In this document: piece by piece, positions 25,905 to 34,370 of the stretch
Position numbering within the stretch: the stretch's first letter is position 1
How the letters are laid out: the number at the start of each line of letters is the position of its first letter
Source of the DNA: Phytohabitans flavus
GTDB lineage: Bacteria > Actinomycetota > Actinomycetes > Mycobacteriales > Micromonosporaceae
DNA length: 64,000 nucleotides
Direction of reading: 5' to 3'
Assembly (NCBI RefSeq): GCF_011764545.1
Contig: NZ_AP022870.1
Location: 2,464,001-2,528,000 of the forward strand
The notes under the pieces: model-generated
The model's input: only the letters and a program-made list of their open reading frames with translations
Database searches by the model: none
Told to the model about the DNA's origin: nothing
Program-made: the position numbers and the translations under genes

Positions 25905-26935
25905 CGACGAGCACGGCGGAGGTCGGCAAGCGCCCGGCCTCCGCCGGCCGCCCCGAGCGTGGCGCGCACGCAGCGCGGGGCCGCAAGGTGCCCGGCTGGG
26001 TACCCGACCTCGCCTGGAAGCTGCTCCGCCTGGTCATCTCGATCTGGGCGGTGCTCACGCTGACGTTCCTGATGATCCAGTTCATCCCCGGCGACCCGGT
26101 GCGGCTGGCCCTCGGGCCCGACGCGCCGGCCAGCCTCGTCGAGGAGCGGCGGCACCAGCTCGGCCTCGACCAGCCGCTCGTCGCGCAGTACCTCGACTAC
26201 TGGGGCCGGATGCTCACCGGCGACTTCGGTGACTCGCTGCTCAGCCAGCAGCCGGTGAGCCTGCTCGTCGAGGCCCGGATCGCCAACACCGCCACGATCG
26301 TGGCGCTGTCGCTGCTGGCCATCTCGGTCGTGTCGATCCTCGGCGGCCTGCTCGTCGGCATCGCCACCCACCGCGGCCGGCGGCCGCTGCTGGGGACCGG
26401 GTTCACGCTGGCAACCGGCATCGCGGCGGCGCTGCCCGACTTCCTCGTGGCCGTCGGGCTCGTCTTCCTCTTCGCGGTGACGTTCACGATCTTCCCGGTG
26501 GCCGGCGCGTCGAGCGCCGCGTCGTTCGTACTGCCCACGCTCGCGATCACGCTGGGCTCCGCGGCCACGATGATGCGCGTCGTCCGTTCCTCCACAGCGG
26601 TGGTACTCGACCAGGACTACATGCTCGTCGCCCGCGCGAAACGGCTGCCGTCGACCCGGGTGTACCTGCGGCACGGCCTGCCCAACCTGCTGACCGCCGC
26701 GCTCACGCTCGGTGGCCTTCAGCTCGGTACGGTCGTGACCGGCACGATCGTCGTGGAGAACGTCTTCGCGATCCCCGGCCTCGGCACCGCGCTCGTGCAG
26801 GCGCTCACCACCCGCGACTACCCGGTGGTGCAGACCATCATGGTGCTGCTCGCCAGCGCGGTGCTCGTGCTCAACCTGCTGATCGACGTGGCGCTGGGCG
26901 CGCTCGACCCGCGCTCGAAGCGGCAGCGGGGCTGA
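25901..26935 (+). CDS. ABC transporter permease, DppB type
   Basis: 344 residues, ATG 25901 overlapping the binding-protein stop. Six predicted membrane spans. 'LRLVISIWAVLTLTFLMIQFIPGDPVRLALGPDAPASLVEERRHQLGLDQPLVAQYLDYWGRMLTGDFG' is the standard DppB N-terminus, and the EAA loop is in 'LDQDYMLVARAKRLPSTRVYLRHGLPNLLTAALTLGG'. An unusual ~35-residue cytoplasmic extension precedes the first span. Partner of the DppC-type permease that follows. Confidence 0.9.
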   Translation: MTTSTAEVGKRPASAGRPERGAHAARGRKVPGWVPDLAWKLLRLVISIWAVLTLTFLMIQFIPGDPVRLALGPDAPASLVEERRHQLGLDQPLVAQYLDYWGRMLTGDFGDSLLSQQPVSLLVEARIANTATIVALSLLAISVVSILGGLLVGIATHRGRRPLLGTGFTLATGIAAALPDFLVAVGLVFLFAVTFTIFPVAGASSAASFVLPTLAITLGSAATMMRVVRSSTAVVLDQDYMLVARAKRLPSTRVYLRHGLPNLLTAALTLGGLQLGTVVTGTIVVENVFAIPGLGTALVQALTTRDYPVVQTIMVLLASAVLVLNLLIDVALGALDPRSKRQRG

Positions 26936-26938
26936 CCG

Positions 26939-27793
26939 ATGCGCAGACAGCTCCGTACCGTCTTCTCCACCGTCACCGGCAGCGTCGCCGCCGTACTGCT
27001 GCTCCTGCTCGTCCTCCTCGCGATCGTCGGCCCGATCGTCTGGTCGGCCAAGGCGAACGCGATCGACGTGGCCAAGGCGTGGCTGCCGCCGAGCGGGGAG
27101 CACTGGTTCGGCACCGACGAACTCGGCCGGGACATGTTCGCCCGCAGCCTCGTCGCCACCCGGCTCTCGCTGCTCAGCGCGGTCGCCGCGAGCGGGATCG
27201 CGATCGTCGTCGGGGTACCGATCGGGCTGCTCGCCGCGCTCTTCGGGCCGCGGCTGACCAGCGCCTTCCAGTCGGTGGTGAACGTGGCGATCGCGTTCCC
27301 CGCGCTGCTGACCGCGATGTTCGTCGGCACCGTCATCGGCATCGGTGTACCCGGCGCGGTGCTCGGCGTCGGCATCGCGCTGGCGCCGATGTTCGCCCGG
27401 CTCACCCAGACCCTCACCGCCTCGGTGGTCTCACTCGACTATGTCGCGGCCGCGCGCACGATGGGGGTACCGCTGCACAAGCTTGTCGGCCGGCACATCC
27501 TCGCGAACGTCGCCGAGCCGCTCGTCATCACCGCGACCACCTCGGTCGGTACCTCGCTGCTGGGCATCTCCGCGCTCAGCTTCCTCGGGCTCGGCGCGCG
27601 CCCGCCGCAGTACGACTGGGGTGGCCTGCTCAGCACCGGCCTCAAGGCGATCTACACGAGCCCGCTGGCGGCGATCGGCCCGGGCGCGCTGATCGCCCTC
27701 TCCGGCATCGTGTTCAGCCTCCTCGGCGAGGTGATCGCCGGCGCGTTCGGCGACAGCCAGGCGGGCCGCCGCTTCGGCCGGGTCGCTCGGGCG
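26939..27793 (+). CDS. ABC transporter permease, DppC type (no stop before the ATPase gene)
   Basis: The permease part is about 285 residues from ATG 26939. 'WLPPSGEHWFGTDELGRDMFARSLVATRLSLLSAV' is the DppC signature; the EAA loop is 'LDYVAAARTMGVPLHKLVGRHILANVAEPLVI'; 'LSFLGLGARPPQYDWGGLLSTGLKAIYTSPLAAIGPGALIALSGIVFSLLGEVIAGAFGD' is the C-terminal region. No stop codon follows: the frame runs through 'QAGRRFGRVARAMARRSSKATLPPSDVLLDVANLRVGF' into the N-terminus of the next ATPase. The listed end is therefore only the ATG of the possible ATPase start. Either a permease-ATPase fusion or a lost stop; see the separate finding. Confidence 0.8.
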
Positions 27794-28806
27794 ATGGCCC
27801 GCCGCTCTTCAAAAGCGACTCTCCCTCCTTCGGATGTCCTGCTGGATGTGGCGAACCTCCGGGTCGGGTTTCCTTCCGAAGCGGGGAGCTTCCCGCCGTG
27901 CGGGGTGTCTCGCTGCGGGTCGCCGCCGGCGAGCGGGTCGGCATCGTGGGCGAGTCCGGCTCCGGCAAGAGCGTGACCGTGATGGCGATCGCGCAGCTCG
28001 TCGAGCACCCGGCCGTGGTCTCCGCCGACCGGCTGAGCTTCCTGGGCACCGAACTGTCCACGATGGCCTCCGCCGCCCGCCGCCGCTTCCTCGGCACCAA
28101 CCTCGCGATGGTCTTCCAGAACCCGATGAGCAGCCTCAACCCGGCGATGCGGATCGGCGCCCAGCTCACCGAAGTGGCCCGGGTCCACTCCGGACTGTCC
28201 GGTTCGGACGCTCGCACCCGCGCCGCGGACCGGCTTGCCGAGGTGGGCATCGCGGACTCCGCCCGGCGGCTGCGCCAGTACCCGCACGAGTTCTCCGGCG
28301 GTATGCGGCAACGCGCGATGATCGCGATGGGGCTGATGGAGACGCCCCGCCTCGTCATCGCCGACGAGCCGACCACCGCGCTCGACGTGACGGTACAGCG
28401 GCAGATCCTCGACCTGCTGCTCGCCATCAACCGGGACGCGGGCGCGGCGATCCTGCTCATCTCGCACGACATCTCGGTCATCGCCAACGTCTGCGAGCGG
28501 GTCGTGGTCATGTACGCCGGTGTCGTGGTCGAGGACCTGCCGGTGGCGAGCCTGTTGCGGGCGGCCGCGCATCCGTACACCCGGGCGCTGATCGCCTCGG
28601 TGCCGGACATGGCCACCGACCGCGCGGCCGACCTCGCCACGATCCCCGGCCGCCCGCCGGCGCTGGACAGCCTGCCGTCCGGGTGCCCGTTCGCGAACCG
28701 GTGCGCGTTCGCGACCGACCAGTGTGTCGAGGAGATGCCACCGCTGTCCCCGATGGCCGACGGGCACCTGGCCGCGTGCTGGCATCCACAGGGAGGCGCG
28801 TTGTGA
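27794..28806 (+). CDS. ABC transporter ATPase, DppD type (frame break)
   Basis: About 338 residues after repair if started at ATG 27794. 'VLLDVANLRVGFPSEAG' breaks at the G-run 27883-27886 and resumes 'ELPAVRGVSLRVAAGERVGIVGESGSGKSVTVMAIAQL', which is Walker A. Q-loop 'LAMVFQNPMSSLNPAMRIGAQL', signature 'EFSGGMRQRAMIAMGLMETPRLVIADEPTTALDVTVQRQILDLL' and 'ILLISHDISVIANV' follow. The C-terminal oligopeptide-transporter domain has the Cys pattern 'GCPFANRCAFATDQC...CWHP' typical of DppD/OppD, which binds an Fe-S cluster in some members. Energises peptide uptake with the partner ATPase. Confidence 0.85.
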
Positions 28807-29555
28807 GCGGTCTTGTGGTCCGTGGCCTGACTGTCCGATATGGAGGCCGGACGGTCGTGGACAATGTGGACCTCGACGTTACCGACGGCCGGGTGCTCGG
28901 CCTGGTCGGCGAGTCAGGCTCGGGCAAGTCGACGATCGCCCGCGCGGTGCTCGGCCTGGCCCCGGTGCACGCGGGCACGATCACCGCCGGCGGCCAGGAG
29001 GTCCGCCGGCTCTCCGCCCGGCAGCGGGCCCGCCGGGTACAGATGATCTTCCAGGACCCGTTCGGCTCGCTGAACCCGCGAATGAACGTCGGCGGCATCA
29101 TCCGCGAGGGCCTCGAAGCGCTCGGCGAACTGCCCGCGCGCGAGCGGGCCGCCGAGGTCACCCGCCTGCTGGAGCTGGTGTCGCTCTCGCCCGACCTGGC
29201 CGAGCGCCTGCCCCGCCGCCTCTCCGGCGGCCAGCGGCAGCGGGTCGCGATCGCCCGCGCACTCGCCGCGCGGCCCGGCGTGCTGATCGCCGACGAGATC
29301 ACCTCCGCGCTCGACGTGTCGGTACAGGCGCAGGTGCTCAACGTGCTGCGCGGCATCCTCGCCGCCGAACGCTTCTCGATGCTCTTCATCTCGCACAACC
29401 TCGCGGTCGTCCGCTACATCAGCGACGACATCGCCGTGATGCGCGACGGCGTGATCGTCGAGACCGGCCCGGTCGACGAGGTGCTCGCCGCACCCCGCCA
29501 CCCGTACACCCGCGAGCTGCTCGCCGCGATCCCGCAGCTGCACCCTGTCACGTGA
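28803..29555 (+). CDS. ABC transporter ATPase, DppF type
   Basis: 250 residues, GTG 28803 overlapping the previous stop. Walker A 'GLVGESGSGKSTIARAVLGLAPVHAGTITAGG', Q-loop 'VQMIFQDPFGSLNPRMNVGGIIREGL', signature 'PRRLSGGQRQRVAIARALAARPGVLIADEITSALDVSVQAQVLNVL', H-loop 'SMLFISHNLAVVRYISDDIAVMRDG', and end 'PRHPYTRELLAAIP'. It lacks the C-terminal Cys-rich oligopeptide-transporter extension of DppD, as is often seen in the second ATPase. Last gene of the transporter operon. Confidence 0.9.
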   Translation: MSGLVVRGLTVRYGGRTVVDNVDLDVTDGRVLGLVGESGSGKSTIARAVLGLAPVHAGTITAGGQEVRRLSARQRARRVQMIFQDPFGSLNPRMNVGGIIREGLEALGELPARERAAEVTRLLELVSLSPDLAERLPRRLSGGQRQRVAIARALAARPGVLIADEITSALDVSVQAQVLNVLRGILAAERFSMLFISHNLAVVRYISDDIAVMRDGVIVETGPVDEVLAAPRHPYTRELLAAIPQLHPVT

Positions 29556-29609
29556 GCGTTACGCATGCGGGCCTCGCGCGTTGACCGAAGCGGGACCTGG
29601 AGGTGAGCG

Positions 29610-29972
29610 GTGAGGGGACACCGTGCGCATGGCGCGCTGGCCGCTGAGGTCGTGGCGGCCCTCGCGGCCGCGGAGGCACCGCTCAGCCCGGCCGAAGTGC
29701 AGGCGGCACTTGGGTCGGAGCTGGGGGAGGACAAGGTGCAGGCGACACTCGTGCGGCTGTGGGAAATAGGAGTGGTGGCCCGCCGGCCCGTGGAGGGGCG
29801 GGGCCACGTGTACTGGCCGATGAGGGATGCGGCGGCGGACGCCGCGAGCAGGATGCGGACCGCGCTGGCCGGGCGGCGGCCCAAACGGGCGGCGCTGCGC
29901 CAGTTCGTGACCAGCCTGCGCGGGGTCGACGCCGACCGGCTACGGGCGCTGCTGGTGCGGCTCAGATCATGA
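29610..29972 (+). CDS. BlaI/MecI-family winged-helix repressor
   Basis: 120 residues, GTG 29610 behind GGAGGTGAGCG. 'LAAEVVAALAAAEAPLSPAEVQAALGSELGEDKVQATLVRLWEIGVVARRPVEGRGHVYWPM' is the penicillinase-repressor winged helix, and the C-terminal helix 'ALRQFVTSLRGVDADRLRALLVRL' is the dimerisation part. It overlaps the M56 peptidase gene by ATGA, the classic BlaI-BlaR-like pairing in which a membrane metalloprotease removes the repressor on signal. Confidence 0.85.
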   Translation: MRGHRAHGALAAEVVAALAAAEAPLSPAEVQAALGSELGEDKVQATLVRLWEIGVVARRPVEGRGHVYWPMRDAAADAASRMRTALAGRRPKRAALRQFVTSLRGVDADRLRALLVRLRS

Positions 29973-30802
29973 GTCTCGCCGTGCCCCTGCCCGTCGCGTT
30001 GTCGTTGCTGCTGGCGATCCTCGCGCCCCGGGCGGTGCGGCGCACGGCACCCGCGCTCGCCGCGCGTGGCCTGGTGGTCGCGGCGGTGGTGACGTCCGGC
30101 GCATACGCGGCCTGCCTGTTGATGCTGGCCTCGACGCTGATGGAGGACCTGCTGCCACTGTCCACAAGCGACGGTGGCGCGGGTCCGATCGCCGCGGTGG
30201 CCGCGGTGCTGTTGGCGTGGGGGCTGTGGCGGCTCGCCGGTGACCTGGCAGTGCGGCGCGGGATGCGGCGGCGCCTGCGCGGCGTCGGTCGCCCGCGCGG
30301 CAGCGGCCTCGTCGTGGCCGAGTGGGACGAGCCGCACGCGCTCGCGGTGCCCGGGCGGCCGGGCCACGTCCTGGTCACGACCGGCATGCTGCGCGCGCTG
30401 GACGCGGGCGAGCGGCGGGCGATGCTCGCCCACGAGCGGGCCCACCTGACCCGCCACCACGACCGGCTCGTGTCGTGGGCGGCGGCCGCCGCGGCGTTCG
30501 ACCCGTTTCTGGCATCGGTCCGCGACGAGGTCGCCCACCAGGCCGAACGCTGGGCCGACGAGGAGGCCGCCGCCGTGGTCGGCGACCGCGCGCTGGTCGC
30601 CCGCGCCGTCACCCGCGCGGCGCTCGCGGGCCATCCGCCTTCGCCGGCGACATCCGGCACGGGTGGGTCCGGCATCCTTCATCGGGTACGGGCGCTGAGT
30701 CACCCCGCACCGGACAGTGAGCGGGGGATCGTGCTCCTGCTCGTGCTCATCGCGGTCGCGGTGGCCGAGGTCGCGGTCGTCGCGGCCGCCTGGCTGGCCT
30801 GA
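29969..30802 (+). CDS. M56-family membrane metallopeptidase
   Basis: 277 residues, ATG 29969. Three N-terminal and one C-terminal membrane spans surround a cytoplasmic zinc-protease domain with HExxH in 'MLAHERAHLTRHHDRLVSW' and the downstream acid in 'HQAERWADEEAAAVV'. There is no penicillin-binding sensor domain, so unlike BlaR1 it does not sense beta-lactams through an extracellular domain. Actinobacterial BlaI/M56 pairs of this short type are common and often act in cell-envelope stress. Confidence 0.85.
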   Translation: MSLAVPLPVALSLLLAILAPRAVRRTAPALAARGLVVAAVVTSGAYAACLLMLASTLMEDLLPLSTSDGGAGPIAAVAAVLLAWGLWRLAGDLAVRRGMRRRLRGVGRPRGSGLVVAEWDEPHALAVPGRPGHVLVTTGMLRALDAGERRAMLAHERAHLTRHHDRLVSWAAAAAAFDPFLASVRDEVAHQAERWADEEAAAVVGDRALVARAVTRAALAGHPPSPATSGTGGSGILHRVRALSHPAPDSERGIVLLLVLIAVAVAEVAVVAAAWLA

Positions 30803-30884
30803 CCTCGATTCGAGGGTTCGACCGCCTCGTCCAGGGCAGTTCGCGTCAAAGTCTCAACTAGGAGTTCAATGAAACACTTGAGGC

Positions 30885-31352
30885 ATGGATGCGACTGAGA
30901 TGAGGCGGTACGTCGAGGCGGAGTTCGCCGGGGTCCGCACGACCGAGGCCTACGGCGACACCTTCTTCCTCTACGACCCGGACGGCGACCTCCCGCCCGA
31001 GCGGCAGATGCCGTTCGCGACGATCGTGACCGGTGACCACTACGAGAAGGTGTCCAAACTGGACGGACGGGACGCCTACCGGCTCAACATCGGGCTGACC
31101 AAGGCCACGTACACCGCGATGTTCGGCGACCCACCCACCGAGCGGGACGCGGACGGCGTGCTGGCGACCGGGTACGACCAGACCGCCGAGGACACGCTGA
31201 TGCCGCACCCGGTCTACGGCTCCCAGTACTGGGTGTGCGTGGTCAACCCGGGGGCGGCGACCCTCCCGGCGGTGCGGTCGCTGCTCGCCGAGGCGCACGA
31301 CTACGCCGCCCGCAAGCACGCCAACCACCGCCGCCGCGCCGGGGCGGGCTGA
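30885..31352 (+). CDS. DUF6194-type conserved protein
   Basis: 155 residues, ATG 30885. 'MRRYVEAEFAGVRTTEAYGDTFFLYDPDGDLPPERQMPFATIVTGDHYEKVSKLDGRDAYRLNIGLTKATYTAMFG' and 'LMPHPVYGSQYWVCVVNPG' match a family of uncharacterised actinobacterial proteins (DUF6194) with an MmcQ/YjbR-like appearance. Function unknown. No membrane segment or signal peptide. A promoter-like 80-bp gap precedes it. Confidence 0.7.
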   Translation: MDATEMRRYVEAEFAGVRTTEAYGDTFFLYDPDGDLPPERQMPFATIVTGDHYEKVSKLDGRDAYRLNIGLTKATYTAMFGDPPTERDADGVLATGYDQTAEDTLMPHPVYGSQYWVCVVNPGAATLPAVRSLLAEAHDYAARKHANHRRRAGAG

Positions 31353-31374
31353 CCACCCCTGCCCGGTGGAGGCG

Positions 31375-33729
31375 TCAGGGGCGGCCGTTCTGGGCGAGGC
31401 GGTCCTGTAGGCGCGCGTGGCGGAACTGGTAGACCGAGCCGACCACCCGCAGCACGCTGCGGCGGTGCGCGTCCTCGAGGAAGGTCATGCCGCGGGCCGG
31501 GCCGTCGCCGCGTACCCGCAGCTGGAGGAAGGCCAGGGTGGTCCGCCAGGTGCTGGACACCGTGAGCGCCGCGGCGATGGTCGTGGCGACCCCGACCGCG
31601 ACGCCGGTGACGAGCCCGACCCCGACGGCGACGTACAGCGGGTCGTGGCGGGCCATCGCCATCGCGTCGGTGACCCCGGCCGCGACGCCCACCGCGAGGC
31701 CGAAGACGCCGCCGACGGCGAGGCTGCGCCGCCCGTCCTGCCGCCACGCGGAGACCGGGTCGAGCGGTGCGGCCACGTCCAGCGACGCCGCGGAGAAGCC
31801 GTCGACGAGGCCGAACGCGAGGATGAACGTGGCGCCGATGACGATTCCGGTGACCAGCCCGGCGGGTGCCCCGTCGCTGAGGCCCACCGGGATGCCGGTG
31901 AACAGGCCGATCGGTACCCCGGTCGCGAAGCCCGCGGGCAGGCCCAGGGTGAGGCCCGCGCGCAGCGTGCCCGCCGCGCCGGACTGGGGTGGCAGGCCCG
32001 GTCCGCTGGGCGGGACACCGGTCTGGGAGACGAACCCGGTCGCGGCGCCGGCGGCGAGCGCGGCGCCGATCGCCACCACCAACCCGACCGCGCCGATCGT
32101 CGGGCCGACGGTGAGCACGGTGGCGATCCACGCCGCGATTCCGGCCACGAGTGCCATGCCCAGGTTGAAGCGGTGCCCGGAGGTGCCGGTCAGGCCGCCG
32201 ACCGGGGACTCGCGGCGCTCGATCGCGAGGCCGATCGCCAGGCCCAGGAAGAGTCCGATGACCGCGGCCGGTCCACTGTCGATGGTGTCGCGTTCGCCGA
32301 AGTCCTCGGTGAACCGCGCGATGACGGCGGTCGTCGCGGCGGCCGTGAGCGCGCCGAGGAGGGTGGTGGCGACCACCCGTACGACGGCCGCCGCCCAGCG
32401 GTGTACCCGCCACCAGGCAAGGTCGCGGGTGCCGTCGCGGTCCATGGCCACGGCGAGGAAGACAAGCCAGCGGCGGGCCTGGTCCAGGTCGTACCGGCCC
32501 GGCGGCTTGCCCGGACGGCGGCGGTAGGCGGCCGGCAGCACCCGGTCGAGCAGGTGGTCCTCCACCTCGCCGGGCGTGGCGAACCGGTCCGGCGCGAGCA
32601 GCTCGTCGAGCTCTGCCGGCTCGGGGAAGGTGTCCCGCAGCAGCGTCACGGTCAGCGGGGAGGAGAGCGCCTGGGCGAGCGGGCTCGCCGGCTCCGCGCC
32701 CAGCCGGTCGAGCAGGCGGCGCCACTCCGGCGGCGGCTCGGCGAGCTGCCAGCGGGCGAGGTAGTCGGTGGCCACTGTGGACGGTACCGGCCGCAGCTCC
32801 AGGGTGGCCGCCCCGCGCAGGCGGAAGCGGCGGACCGCCTCGGCGTACTCCCCGGTGCGGCTGAACAGCACGAGTCGCCCGGTGGCCTGCGCGTCGAGGG
32901 CTTCCAGCGCGGCCGGCCGTACCGGCGCCGCCAGCTCGTCGAACCCGTCGAGGAACAGCGCGACCCGGCGCTCCTCGACGAGCCGGCGGGCGACGTCCGG
33001 GCCGTACTTGGGTGCGCGCAGGAAGCGGAAGTCGCTCGCGATCCGGGCGGCCAGCCAGGCGTCGAGCGGCTCCCGCTCCGGGTCCCAGCCCTGCGGGGTG
33101 ACCAGCACCGGTACCGGCACCGCGGCGCGCTCGGCGGGGGCGAGGGCGGCGCGGTGCACCAGCGCCTCCAGCACGGTGAGGATGGCGGCCGCGGACTTGC
33201 CGGCGCCGGGTCCACCGAGGACGGTCGTGCGCCCCGAGGCGATGCCCGCGTACACCGCGAACAGCTCGGGCAGGCCACCGGCCCGTACCGTGTCGGCGGT
33301 GGCCGGGGCCGTCCCCGGCAGCGGCGCGAACCGGCCGTGCGCGAGACCACCCCGGCCGACCGCGTCGTCGACCTGCCCGCTCACCGAGCCGCTCGACCAC
33401 TCCCACCGCACCGGGATCGGGCCGAGCAGCTGGCGGTCGGCGACGGCCGCCTCCCACTGCCGCCGTACCGCGCGGGCCAGGTCGTCGGCGGCGGCGTCGA
33501 GCGCCGCGTCCTGGTCGATGCCCTGCCAGTGCCGGCGCCGCCAGAGCGCCGCACCGGCGGCGGTGACCAATGGCGTGAAGATCGCGGTCCCGATCGAGAC
33601 CACGATGCCGATCACCTGCTGGTCGCCGCCGGCGAGCACCACCGCGAGGACGGCTCCACCTACGAGGGCGAGCACGAGGAGGGCGAGCAGGGCCAGCGGC
33701 CACGGTCGCAGGCGGTCGGTGGCCGGCAT
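31375..33729 (-). CDS. Membrane-anchored NACHT-type STAND NTPase
   Basis: 784 residues. Two N-terminal membrane helices (residues ~12-60), then a NACHT NTPase: Walker A 'VLGGPGAGKSAAAI' (~173), sensor 'PVLVTPQGWDP', Walker B with acidic pair 'VALFLDGFDELA' (~260) and 'LVLFSRTGEYAEAVRRF'. A winged-helix-like part runs to ~440. The C-terminal ~300 residues contain about ten Gly/Ala-rich hydrophobic segments, so the NTPase is embedded in a polytopic membrane protein. 'FLQLRVRGDGPARGMTFLEDAHRRSVLRVVGSVYQFRHARLQDRLA' is the conserved end. This architecture is common in Streptomyces/Micromonospora-like genomes; role unknown, with signalling or defence possible. Confidence 0.75.
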   Translation of the reverse strand: MPATDRLRPWPLALLALLVLALVGGAVLAVVLAGGDQQVIGIVVSIGTAIFTPLVTAAGAALWRRRHWQGIDQDAALDAAADDLARAVRRQWEAAVADRQLLGPIPVRWEWSSGSVSGQVDDAVGRGGLAHGRFAPLPGTAPATADTVRAGGLPELFAVYAGIASGRTTVLGGPGAGKSAAAILTVLEALVHRAALAPAERAAVPVPVLVTPQGWDPEREPLDAWLAARIASDFRFLRAPKYGPDVARRLVEERRVALFLDGFDELAAPVRPAALEALDAQATGRLVLFSRTGEYAEAVRRFRLRGAATLELRPVPSTVATDYLARWQLAEPPPEWRRLLDRLGAEPASPLAQALSSPLTVTLLRDTFPEPAELDELLAPDRFATPGEVEDHLLDRVLPAAYRRRPGKPPGRYDLDQARRWLVFLAVAMDRDGTRDLAWWRVHRWAAAVVRVVATTLLGALTAAATTAVIARFTEDFGERDTIDSGPAAVIGLFLGLAIGLAIERRESPVGGLTGTSGHRFNLGMALVAGIAAWIATVLTVGPTIGAVGLVVAIGAALAAGAATGFVSQTGVPPSGPGLPPQSGAAGTLRAGLTLGLPAGFATGVPIGLFTGIPVGLSDGAPAGLVTGIVIGATFILAFGLVDGFSAASLDVAAPLDPVSAWRQDGRRSLAVGGVFGLAVGVAAGVTDAMAMARHDPLYVAVGVGLVTGVAVGVATTIAAALTVSSTWRTTLAFLQLRVRGDGPARGMTFLEDAHRRSVLRVVGSVYQFRHARLQDRLAQNGRP

Positions 33730-33806
33730 GGCGAGAAGTCTGACAGGCGCCCTGGCACGGCGGCTAGCCGAACAACGACCGCACTCAGCGCCAGTAGCTT
33801 TACTCT

Positions 33807-33840
33807 TCTAGATAACGGTTGTAGATTACCGTTATCTAGA
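33807..33840. promoter_or_regulatory. Perfect 13-bp palindrome operator of the PadR operon
   Basis: TCTAGATAACGGT and its exact complement ACCGTTATCTAGA separated by 8 bp, ending 11 bp before the PadR start codon. AT-rich in a GC-rich background. This is a typical PadR autoregulatory operator and probably controls the exporter genes too. Confidence 0.8.
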
Positions 33841-33851
33841 GGGGGTGGACG

Positions 33852-34370
33852 GTGCGCGAAGCGATGCTGGCCATGCTGGCCAAAGAGCCGGCGCACGGCT
33901 ATGAGCTGCGGCAACGGCTGATCCAGGCGCTCGGGCCGATCGGCGAGGTGGTCAACTCCGGGCAGATCTACGTCACGCTGGGCCGGCTGGAGAAGGCCGG
34001 GTTCGTGCGGGGCGTGCAGGTCGAGCAGAGCGCGGCGCCGGACAAGCGAGTCTACGAGGCGACGCCGGAGGGGCGGGAGCACGTCGCCGCCTGGCTGCTG
34101 GACGCCTCGTGGCCCAAGGTCGCGCCGACCGAGTTCCACCTCAAGCTGGTGGCCGCCGCCGCGACCGGGCTGGCCGATCCGGTGGCGCTCATCGACGCGC
34201 AGCGTCGTGAGCTGTTGCGCCGCCTGCGTGAGGTGCAGCTGCTCGCCGAGTCCGAGCCACCCGACGGGGACGGGGTCTTGATCCTAGAGGGCAGCGCCCT
34301 CCGGCTACAGGCCGACATCCGCTGGCTCGAAGCGTGCGAGCAGCGGTGGAGCGCGAGGAGAGCGGGATGA
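33852..34370 (+). CDS. PadR-family transcriptional regulator
   Basis: 172 residues, GTG 33852. Winged helix 'VREAMLAMLAKEPAHGYELRQRL', 'GQIYVTLGRLEKAGFVRGVQVEQSAAPDKRVYEATPEGREHVAAWL', followed by a long C-terminal helical dimerisation domain. It overlaps the ABC ATPase gene (ATGA), so regulator and exporter form one operon under the palindrome upstream. Confidence 0.9.
   Translation: MREAMLAMLAKEPAHGYELRQRLIQALGPIGEVVNSGQIYVTLGRLEKAGFVRGVQVEQSAAPDKRVYEATPEGREHVAAWLLDASWPKVAPTEFHLKLVAAAATGLADPVALIDAQRRELLRRLREVQLLAESEPPDGDGVLILEGSALRLQADIRWLEACEQRWSARRAG

Noticed and set aside
31417..33921. An 834-codon open frame on the plus strand opposite the NACHT gene
   Set aside because: It is the antisense shadow of a GC-rich gene. 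Its sequence is Gly/Arg/Asp-rich and lacks family motifs, whereas the minus strand shows Walker motifs and membrane spans.
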